The notes under the pieces: model-generated
What the model was told of the DNA's origin: nothing
The model's input: the letters and a program-made list of their open reading frames with translations, nothing else
Database searches by the model: none
Part shown: one piece after another, positions 57,815 to 64,000 of the stretch
Layout of the letters: each line of letters begins with the position of its first letter
How positions within the stretch are numbered: position 1 is the first letter of the stretch
NCBI RefSeq assembly: GCF_014654675.1
Contig: NZ_BNBC01000051.1
Span: 1 to 64,000 of the forward strand
Source of the DNA: Streptomyces spiralis
GTDB taxonomy: Bacteria > Actinomycetota > Actinomycetes > Streptomycetales > Streptomycetaceae
Length of the DNA: 64,000 nucleotides
Direction: 5' to 3'
Program-made: the position numbers and the translations under genes

Positions 57815-58747
57815 ATGAGCAACCTGAGCGGGCGCGGGGTAGTGGCGGGGCTTCCGGCGTGGGACCGGTGTGCGGTCATGGGGGTCGTGAACGTGACCCC
57901 AGACTCCTTCTCCGACGGCGGCCGCTGGTTCGACACGACCATCGCCGTCAAGCACGGCCTCGACCTGGTCGCGCAGGGTGCCGACCTGGTCGACGTCGGT
58001 GGCGAGTCCACCCGCCCGGGCGCCACCCGCGTCGACGAGGACGAGGAGCTCCGGCGGGTCATCCCCGTCGTCCGCGGCCTCGCCGCGGAGGGCGTCACGA
58101 TCTCCGTCGACACCATGCGCGCCCGCGTCGCCGAGCAGGCCCTCGCGGCCGGGGCCGCACTCGTCAACGACGTCAGCGGCGGCCTCGCCGACCCGGCCAT
58201 GGTCCCCGTGGTGGCCGCCGCGGGCGTTCCGTTCGTCGTCATGCACTGGCGCGGCTTCCTCCAGGGCGGCGGCGTCAAGGGCGTGTACGCGGATGTCGTC
58301 ACCGAGGTCGTCGACGAGTTGCACGCGCGCGTGGAGGCCGTTCTGGACGGCGGCATCGCCCCCGACCGGATCGTGGTCGACCCCGGCCTCGGCTTCTCCA
58401 AGGAGGCCGGGCACGACCTGGAGCTCCTGGCCCACCTCGACCGCCTGCTGGGCCTCGGCCACCCCGTGCTGGTCGCCGCCTCCCGCAAGCGGTTCCTCGG
58501 CCGGGTGCTGGCCGGCCCCGAGGGCGCGCCGCCGCCCGCGCGCGAGCGCGACGCCGCCACCGCCGCCGTCTCCGCGCTCGCGGCGCACGCCGGCGCATGG
58601 GCGGTGCGTGTCCACGAGGTACGCGCGACGGCGGACGCGGTACGGGTCGCACGCGCCGTGGAGCAGGCGCGCGGCCACCAGAACGCCCCCGCCGGTGACA
58701 CGCGGACCGCCGAAACCCCCTCCCGCTCCCCCGAAGGACACCGGTGA
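57815..58747 (+). CDS. folP: Dihydropteroate synthase
   Basis: Joins 4-aminobenzoate to the pterin diphosphate in folate synthesis; target of sulfonamides. The 310-residue TIM barrel has MGVVNVTPDSFSDGGRW, VDVGGESTRPGATRV, LVNDVSGGLADP, VDPGLGFSKEAGHDLELL and AASRKRFLGRVL. The last 30 residues are a disordered extension. The ATG at 57815 follows TACGCT by six bases, so it is probably leaderless. It overlaps the following NTF2-like gene by four bases and belongs to a folate gene cluster. Confidence 0.96.
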   Translation: MSNLSGRGVVAGLPAWDRCAVMGVVNVTPDSFSDGGRWFDTTIAVKHGLDLVAQGADLVDVGGESTRPGATRVDEDEELRRVIPVVRGLAAEGVTISVDTMRARVAEQALAAGAALVNDVSGGLADPAMVPVVAAAGVPFVVMHWRGFLQGGGVKGVYADVVTEVVDELHARVEAVLDGGIAPDRIVVDPGLGFSKEAGHDLELLAHLDRLLGLGHPVLVAASRKRFLGRVLAGPEGAPPPARERDAATAAVSALAAHAGAWAVRVHEVRATADAVRVARAVEQARGHQNAPAGDTRTAETPSRSPEGHR

Positions 58748-59256
58748 GCGCCCCCCACACCGACGTCGAGGAGGTCGAGGCCGCCAACACGGCCTTCTAC
58801 GAGGCACTGGAGCAGGGAGACTTCGAGGGGCTCTCCTCACTCTGGCTCACCCCGTCCGACCTGGGCGTCGACGAGGAGTACCACGACCCGGCCGACACGG
58901 GGGTGGTCTCCTGCGTGCACCCCGGCTGGCCGGTGCTCACCGGCCGCGGCGAGGTCCTGCGCTCCTACGCGCTGATCATGGCGAACACCGACTACATCCA
59001 GTTCTTCCTCACCGATGTGCACGTCTCGGTCACGGGCGACACCGCCCTGGTGACCTGCACCGAGAACATCCTCAGCGGTGGCCCCGCCCCCGACGACGGC
59101 GGCGAGCTCGGCCCGCTGGTCGGCCAGCTGGTCGTCGCCACCAATGTGTTCCGGCGCACACCGCTCGGCTGGAAGCTCTGGTCCCACCACGCCTCCCCCG
59201 TCCTGGCCGAGAGCGAGGAGGAAGAGGCCGCCGGGGACGACGAGACACCCGCCTGA
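58744..59256 (+). CDS. SnoaL/NTF2-like protein
   Basis: The 170-residue protein has the cone-shaped NTF2-like fold, predicted from EEVEAANTAFYEALEQGDFE, LWLTPSDL, VHPGWPVLTGRGEVLRSYAL and TALVTCTENILSG, with an acidic tail. Proteins like this bind small molecules or act as isomerases or ketosteroid-like cyclases; the role beside folP is unknown. The GTG at 58744 overlaps the folP stop (GTGA), and this gene is fixed between folP and folB in streptomycetes as I recall. Confidence 0.82.
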   Translation: MSAPHTDVEEVEAANTAFYEALEQGDFEGLSSLWLTPSDLGVDEEYHDPADTGVVSCVHPGWPVLTGRGEVLRSYALIMANTDYIQFFLTDVHVSVTGDTALVTCTENILSGGPAPDDGGELGPLVGQLVVATNVFRRTPLGWKLWSHHASPVLAESEEEEAAGDDETPA

Positions 59257-59517
59257 GTGGGTAGGCGCACCACAGAGGAACGCCGGCGAGCGCCGGACGT
59301 GGCCGGAATCACGGGCTCGGCGGCAGAAGCGGCCCCCGACCGGTGAGCAAGCGGGTTCTCCAGGGGAAACGCACGGTGAAACCTGCCCGGTCCGGCTCAT
59401 GGGACCGTGCCCGGGACCGGGCGCTGTCAGTGTCCGCAGGTAGATTCGTTGGCGACCGGTGTGCCGCCCGCACGCGGCAGCAACCGGCCGTCACCGACGA
59501 TTGCAGGAGTGATTCGC

Positions 59518-59877
59518 GTGGATCGTGTCGCGCTGCGCGGCCTGAAGGCTCGCGGGCACCACGGTGTGTTCCCCAAGGAGCGCGAGGAGGGCCAGACCTT
59601 CCTGGTGGACCTGGTCCTGGGTGTGGACACCCGCCGGGCCGCGGCCGACGACGACCTGGCGAAGACCGTGCACTACGGCATCGTGGCCGAGGAGGTCGTC
59701 GCCGTGGTGGAGGGCGAGCCCGTGAACCTCATCGAGACGCTCGCCGAGCGCATCGCCCAGGTCTGCCTGAAGCACGAGGGGGTCCAGGAGGTCGAGGTCT
59801 GCGTCCACAAGCCGGACGCGCCGATCACGGTCCCCTTCGACGACGTGACCGTCACCATCACCCGGAGCCGAGTATGA
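59518..59877 (+). CDS. folB: Dihydroneopterin aldolase
   Basis: Cleaves dihydroneopterin to 6-hydroxymethyl-dihydropterin. The 119-residue protein matches the FolB/FolX family: GLKARGHHGVFPKEREEGQTF with the catalytic Glu, YGIVAEEVVAVVEG, and CVHKPDAPI with the Lys of the active site. The GTG at 59518 follows AGGAG by eight bases. A 261-bp gap separates it from the NTF2-like gene and contains a possible -10 (TAGATT, 59441-59446). It overlaps folK by four bases. Confidence 0.94.
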   Translation: MDRVALRGLKARGHHGVFPKEREEGQTFLVDLVLGVDTRRAAADDDLAKTVHYGIVAEEVVAVVEGEPVNLIETLAERIAQVCLKHEGVQEVEVCVHKPDAPITVPFDDVTVTITRSRV

Positions 59878-60485
59878 GCGCACCCTTCGCCCAGGGCCCC
59901 ACCGACCCGACCGTCCAGCCGGTGCCCGCCTCCGTCGTCGAGAAGGTCGACGCCGCCGACACCACCCTGCAGAACCCGAAACGGGCCGTGATCTCCCTCG
60001 GCTCCAACCTCGGCAACCGCCTGGAGACCCTCCAGGGCGCCGTCGACGCCCTGGAGGACACCCCGGGCGTGCGCATCAAGGCGGTCTCCCCCGTCTACGA
60101 GACGGAGCCGTGGGGCGTCGAGCCCGGCTCCCAGCCGTCGTACTTCAACGCGGTGGTGGTCCTGAAGACGACGCTGCCGCCGTCCTCCCTCCTGGAGCGC
60201 GCCCACGCCATCGAGGAGGCCTTCCACCGGGTCCGGGACGAGCGCTGGGGTCCGCGCACCATCGACGTCGACATCGTCGCCTACGCCGATGTCGTCTCCG
60301 ACGACCCGCGTCTCACGCTCCCTCATCCGCGCGCCCACGAGCGCGCCTTCGTGCTCGCCCCGTGGCACGACGTGGACCCCGAGGCCCAGCTGCCGGGCCG
60401 CGGCCCCGTGGCCGCCCTGCTGACCGCTCTCACCCGTGCGGGTGTGGAGCCGCGCGCGGATCTGGAACTCCGGCTGCCCGAGTAG
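59874..60485 (+). CDS. folK: 6-hydroxymethyl-7,8-dihydropterin pyrophosphokinase
   Basis: Transfers pyrophosphate from ATP to the pterin, giving the FolP substrate. The 203-residue protein has about 35 extra N-terminal residues, then ISLGSNLGNRLETLQGAVDAL, VSPVYETEPWGV, RWGPRTIDVDIVAYADV and LPHPRAHERAFVLAPW, all family signatures. It starts in the folB stop (ATGA). FolB, FolK and FolP form consecutive steps. Confidence 0.95.
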   Translation: MSAPFAQGPTDPTVQPVPASVVEKVDAADTTLQNPKRAVISLGSNLGNRLETLQGAVDALEDTPGVRIKAVSPVYETEPWGVEPGSQPSYFNAVVVLKTTLPPSSLLERAHAIEEAFHRVRDERWGPRTIDVDIVAYADVVSDDPRLTLPHPRAHERAFVLAPWHDVDPEAQLPGRGPVAALLTALTRAGVEPRADLELRLPE

Positions 60486-60595
60486 TCGTTAAGGTCGAGA
60501 AAGATCAGACGACGTACGGCACGGACGGACCCGCCAGCGGGCCGGGACGAGCCGCTCATGCCCGACCCACGGTCCGGGGGAGCTGAAGGGACACC

Positions 60596-61084
60596 GTGAA
60601 AGAGCTGCGCATCAGGGTGCTGGTCGGCGTGTTCGTCGTCGCCGGAGTGCTGTCCTGGGCGGCCGCCCGCCTGTGGAACGGGGTGGGGACACTGCCCAGC
60701 GTTCCCCTGGCCGCCCCCATCGTCCTCGCCCTGATCGCCGCGGTCCTGCTGTCCACGGCCCTCTCCCTGCGCGCCCGGCTCAAGGCCCAGCGCGAGCGCC
60801 GCCCCGGAGCCAAGGGCGTCGACCCGCTGATGGCCGCCCGCGCGGTGGTCTTCGGCCAGGCGAGCGCCCTGGTCGCCGCCCTCGTCGCCGGCATGTACGG
60901 CGGCACGGGCGTCTTCCTGCTGGAGCTCCTCGACATCCCCGCCCGCCGCGACCAGGCGATCTACGCCGGCTTCTCGGTCGTCGCGGGCCTTGCGGTGATA
61001 GCGGCGGCCCTGTTCCTGGAGCGCGTCTGCAGGCTCCCCGAGGACGACGACCAGGACCACCCGGGGGCGGAACCGGTGGCCTGA
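60596..61084 (+). CDS. DUF3180 membrane protein
   Basis: The 162-residue protein has four membrane spans (VLVGVFVVAGVLSWAAARLW, LAAPIVLALIAAVLLSTALS, AVVFGQASALVAALVAGMYGG and AIYAGFSVVAGLAVIAAALFL) and a short acidic tail. It belongs to the actinobacterial DUF3180 family, usually next to folate genes; function unknown. The GTG at 60596 is preceded by GGGGGAGCTGAAGGG, a good Shine-Dalgarno region. It lies 110 bp after folK and is convergent with folE. Confidence 0.85.
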   Translation: MKELRIRVLVGVFVVAGVLSWAAARLWNGVGTLPSVPLAAPIVLALIAAVLLSTALSLRARLKAQRERRPGAKGVDPLMAARAVVFGQASALVAALVAGMYGGTGVFLLELLDIPARRDQAIYAGFSVVAGLAVIAAALFLERVCRLPEDDDQDHPGAEPVA

Positions 61085-61110
61085 CGGCCACCGGAGGCGT
61101 CGGTGCCGCG

Positions 61111-61716
61111 TCAGTGCGCCATGATGAGGCTCATCGCCTCGTTGCGCGTCGCCGCGTCCCTCAGCTGACCGCGCACCGCCGAGGTGATGGTCTTGGCCCC
61201 GGGCTTGCGGATGCCCCGCATCGACATGCACATGTGCTCGCACTCCACGACGACGATCACGCCGCGCGGCTCCAGGATCTCCATGAGCGAGTCGGCGATC
61301 TGCGTGGTGAGCCGCTCCTGCACCTGCGGGCGGCGGGCGTAGACGTCCACGAGCCGGGCCAGCTTGGACAGACCCGTGATCTTGCCGCTGGTGGACGGGA
61401 TGTAGCCGACGTGAGCGACTCCCCGGAACGGAACGAGGTGGTGCTCACAGGTCGAGTACACCTCGATGTCCTTCACGAGCACCATCTCGTCGTGGCCCAG
61501 GTCGAACGTCGTCGTCAGGACGTCCTCGGGCGTCTGCCACAGCCCCGCGAATATCTCCTTGTACGCGCGCGCCACCCGCGCCGGGGTGTCGCGCAGGCCC
61601 TCGCGGTCCGGGTCCTCGCCGACCGCGATGAGGAGTTCGCGCACGGCGTTCTCGGCGCGCTTCTCGTCGAACTCGCCGAAGGTGCTCTCGCCGTCCAGCG
61701 TCACGGGGTCGGTCAT
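61111..61716 (-). CDS. folE: GTP cyclohydrolase I
   Basis: Makes dihydroneopterin triphosphate from GTP, the first step of folate synthesis. The 201-residue protein has EVYSTCEHHLVPFRGVAHVG with zinc Cys and His, IPSTSGKITGLSKLARLVD, and the second zinc Cys in ECEHMCMSMRGI. It is the zinc-dependent FolE type. The ATG at 61716 is typical. It is downstream of ftsH on the same strand but separated by two terminator-like hairpins, and convergent with the other folate genes. Confidence 0.96.
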   Translation of the reverse strand: MTDPVTLDGESTFGEFDEKRAENAVRELLIAVGEDPDREGLRDTPARVARAYKEIFAGLWQTPEDVLTTTFDLGHDEMVLVKDIEVYSTCEHHLVPFRGVAHVGYIPSTSGKITGLSKLARLVDVYARRPQVQERLTTQIADSLMEILEPRGVIVVVECEHMCMSMRGIRKPGAKTITSAVRGQLRDAATRNEAMSLIMAH

Positions 61717-61777
61717 CTGAAGCCTCGTTCCTGTCTGTACCAACCGCGGGCACACGAAATGCCGGGGCATACGAAAT

Positions 61778-61813
61778 GCCGCGCCCCCCAGGCTAGAACC
61801 CGGGGGGCGCGGC
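61778..61813 (-). terminator. Terminator hairpin between ftsH and folE, second
   Basis: A perfect 12-bp stem, GCCGCGCCCCCC (61778-61789) with GGGGGGCGCGGC (61802-61813). Together with the next hairpin it should separate ftsH from folE. Two GGCAYACGAAATGCC-like repeats follow toward folE. Confidence 0.8.
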
Positions 61814-61825
61814 ATACATTCCGGG

Positions 61826-61856
61826 GCCGTGCGGGGCCGGTGGGGCCCCGCACGGC
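61826..61856 (-). terminator. Terminator hairpin after ftsH, first
   Basis: A perfect 13-bp stem (61826-61838 with 61844-61856, 5-base loop) beginning seven bases past the ftsH stop. Confidence 0.85.
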
Positions 61857-61862
61857 TCTTCG

Positions 61863-63902
61863 TCAGTTGTCCGGACGCTCCTCCGGGGTCTGCTCCGGCG
61901 CCGGGGCGGGGTCCGTGGCGGTGGACTTGACGGTGCTGATCGCCGCCGCCGCGCCGTTCGCCCCGTTGGTCAGGGCCAGCTCCTTGGGGGAGAGCACCGG
62001 CGGACGGGTGGACGGCGTACGGCGGGACGAGCCGGTCCAGGCGGGCCGCGGCGGGCGCTTGACGATGGGGGCGAAGATCTCGGCGATCTCCTCCTTGCCC
62101 AGCGTCTCCTTCTCCAGCAGCTGCAGGACGAGGTTGTCGAGGACGTCGCGGTTCTCGACCAGGATCTCCCAGGCCTCGTTGTGCGCGTTCTCGATGAGCT
62201 TCTTGACTTCCTCGTCCACCAGCGCGGCGACCTCTTCCGAGTAGTCGCGCTGGTGAGCCATCTCACGTCCGAGGAACGGCTCCGTGTTGTCGCCGCCGAA
62301 CTTGATGGCGCCGAGCCGCTCGGTCATGCCGTACTGCGTGACCATGGCGCGGGCCGTGGCGGTGGCCTTCTCGATGTCGTTCGCGGCGCCCGTGGTCGGG
62401 TCGTGGAAGACGAGCTCCTCGGCCGCGCGGCCGCCCAGCATGTAGGCCAGCTGGTCCAGCATCTCGTTGCGGGTGGTGGAGTACTTGTCCTCGTCCGGCA
62501 GGACCATCGTGTAGCCGAGCGCACGGCCTCTGGACAGGATCGTGATCTTGTGGACCGGGTCGGAGTTCGGGGAGGCCGCCGCGACCAGGGCGTGACCGCC
62601 CTCGTGGTACGCGGTGATCTTCTTCTCCTTGTCCGACATGATCCGGGTCCGCTTCTGCGGGCCCGCGACCACGCGGTCGATCGCCTCGTCCAGCATCTTG
62701 TTGTCGATCAGCTTCTGGTCACTGCGGGCCGTGAGCAGCGCGGCCTCGTTCAGGACGTTGGACAGATCGGCACCGGTGAAGCCGGGGGTGCGGCGGGCGA
62801 CGGCGGCCAGGTCGACGTCGTGGGCGACCGGCTTGCCCTTCTGGTGGACCTTGAGGATCTCCAGACGGCCCTGCATGTCGGGGCGGTCGACCGCGATCTG
62901 GCGGTCGAAGCGGCCCGGGCGCAGCAGCGCCGGGTCGAGGATGTCGGGCCGGTTGGTGGCGGCGATGAGGATCACACCGCCCTTGACGTCGAAGCCGTCC
63001 ATCTCGACGAGCAGCTGGTTCAGGGTCTGCTCGCGCTCGTCGTGACCGCCGCCGAGGCCGGCACCGCGGTGGCGGCCGACGGCGTCGATCTCGTCGACGA
63101 AGACGATCGCCGGGGCGTTCGCCTTGGCCTGCTCGAACAGGTCACGGACTCGGGAGGCACCGACACCGACGAACATCTCGACGAAGTCGGAACCGGAGAT
63201 CGAGTAGAAGGGGACCCCGGCCTCGCCGGCCACCGCGCGCGCCAGCAGCGTCTTGCCGGTGCCGGGCGGGCCGTAGAGCAGGACGCCCTTGGGGATCTTG
63301 GCGCCGACGGCCTGGAACTTGGCCGGCTCCTGGAGGAACTCCTTGATCTCCTGGAGCTCCTCGACGGCCTCGTCGGCTCCGGCGACGTCCGAGAAGGTCG
63401 TCTTGGGGGTGTCCTTGGTGATGAGCTTGGCCTTGGACTTGCCGAAGTTCATGACCCGGGAGCCGCCGCCCTGCATCTGGTTCATCAGGAACAGGAAGAC
63501 GACCACGATGAGGACGAAGGGGAGCAAGGAGAGCAGCACGCCGACGAACGGGTTCTGCTTGGACGGCGAGACCGTGTAGCCGTCCGGGATCTGCTTGTGC
63601 TGGAACTTGTCCTGCAGCGTATTGGCGATGTTGACGCCCTGGTCGCCGATGTAGCTGGCCTGGATCTTCGAGCTGCCGGAGACCTTCTGGCCGTCCTTGA
63701 GCTCGACCTTGATGGTCTGCTCATCGCCGGTGGTCAGCTTGGCCTGCTGGACCCGGTTGTCATTGATCGCGGCTACGACCTGGCCTGTGTCCACCGTCTT
63801 GTAGCCGCCGGACGAGCCGACGACCTGCATCAACACGACCACGGCAAGGACGGCCAGCACGATCCACATGACCGGCCCACGGAAGTATCGCTTCACGTCC
63901 AT
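61863..63902 (-). CDS. ftsH: ATP-dependent zinc metalloprotease FtsH
   Basis: Membrane AAA+ protease that removes damaged membrane and regulatory proteins. The 679-residue protein has a first span (MWIVLAVLAVVVLMQVV), an extracytoplasmic loop of about 85 residues, a second span (VGVLLSLLPFVLIVVVFLFL), the AAA domain (YGPPGTGKTLLARAVAGE, Walker B IVFVDEID, SRH ATNRPDILDPALLRPGRFDR) and the zinc protease domain (HEGGH). The C-terminal 70 residues are disordered. Start ATG 63902 is preferred; ATG 63938 would add 12 residues. Neither has a clear Shine-Dalgarno. Confidence 0.96.
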   Translation of the reverse strand: MDVKRYFRGPVMWIVLAVLAVVVLMQVVGSSGGYKTVDTGQVVAAINDNRVQQAKLTTGDEQTIKVELKDGQKVSGSSKIQASYIGDQGVNIANTLQDKFQHKQIPDGYTVSPSKQNPFVGVLLSLLPFVLIVVVFLFLMNQMQGGGSRVMNFGKSKAKLITKDTPKTTFSDVAGADEAVEELQEIKEFLQEPAKFQAVGAKIPKGVLLYGPPGTGKTLLARAVAGEAGVPFYSISGSDFVEMFVGVGASRVRDLFEQAKANAPAIVFVDEIDAVGRHRGAGLGGGHDEREQTLNQLLVEMDGFDVKGGVILIAATNRPDILDPALLRPGRFDRQIAVDRPDMQGRLEILKVHQKGKPVAHDVDLAAVARRTPGFTGADLSNVLNEAALLTARSDQKLIDNKMLDEAIDRVVAGPQKRTRIMSDKEKKITAYHEGGHALVAAASPNSDPVHKITILSRGRALGYTMVLPDEDKYSTTRNEMLDQLAYMLGGRAAEELVFHDPTTGAANDIEKATATARAMVTQYGMTERLGAIKFGGDNTEPFLGREMAHQRDYSEEVAALVDEEVKKLIENAHNEAWEILVENRDVLDNLVLQLLEKETLGKEEIAEIFAPIVKRPPRPAWTGSSRRTPSTRPPVLSPKELALTNGANGAAAAISTVKSTATDPAPAPEQTPEERPDN

Positions 63903-64000
63903 CCATACGGAGCGGTGCCGCCCCGTCCCTCCTGCCATAGTGAGTTTGATAAGACAGTTCTTCTGACGGTACCCCAGCATCGCGGCTCGTAGCCGCACGG

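Overview
The window is a piece of a high-GC actinobacterial chromosome, almost certainly Streptomyces. GC is very high with GC-rich third codon positions. GTG and TTG starts are frequent, and many genes look leaderless. The gene set and order (trpS1, proC, ilvD, radA-disA, mutY, sigE-cseABC, clpC, lsr2, coaX-nadC-nadB-panC, a second nuoD, an MprF-like gene, folP-folB-folK, folE, ftsH) match, from memory, the central core of the S. coelicolor chromosome. I see no prophage, insertion sequence, CRISPR array, tRNA gene or large biosynthetic cluster.

Left part (1-20 kb): The left edge holds the leader and promoter of a ribosomal RNA operon that runs leftward out of the window. Back to back with it is an auxiliary tryptophanyl-tRNA synthetase gene preceded by a leader peptide with tandem Trp codons and a clear terminator/antiterminator pair. 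Then come proC, a two-gene ABC exporter with an operator-like palindrome at its start, a methyltransferase, small envelope proteins, a PQQ-repeat Ser/Thr kinase, ilvD, a TetR regulator coupled to a sugar isomerase-like gene, a Ppx/GppA phosphatase, a cysteine-rich protein, a sigma-like/zinc-finger/BACON fusion protein, radA and the c-di-AMP synthase gene disA.

Middle part (20-43 kb): mutY and the cell-envelope stress operon sigE-cseA-cseB-cseC are followed by a VOC/AraC pair and a DHA2-type efflux pump divergent from a TetR gene with two near-identical operators. Next are an M23 peptidase, a secreted HAD phosphatase, the Clp ATPase gene clpC, the nucleoid protein gene lsr2, an amino-acid N-acetyltransferase, a BlaI-type regulator, and a tightly coupled cofactor operon (DUF2520 protein, a 64-codon ORF, panC, nadB, nadC, coaX) for CoA and NAD.

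Right part (43-64 kb): a threonine aldolase-like enzyme, a DUF5937/ArsR regulator, a TmrB-like P-loop protein, a NarL-type two-component pair, a MidA/NDUFAF7-like methyltransferase facing an isolated nuoD, two PH-domain membrane proteins, a coiled-coil membrane protein, a membrane-anchored esterase, an MprF-like lysyltransferase gene with a SigE-type promoter, the folate genes folP, folB, folK and folE, and ftsH at the right edge.

The window therefore joins an envelope-stress sigma factor operon with a probable target (the MprF-like gene), and it groups several cofactor pathways (CoA, NAD, folate) with protein quality control (ClpC, FtsH). The most notable local signals are the trpS1 attenuator next to the rRNA promoter, the isolated NuoD beside the homologue of its known methyltransferase, the sigma/anti-sigma/BACON fusion, the overlooked small ORF in the cofactor operon, and several sharp operator palindromes.
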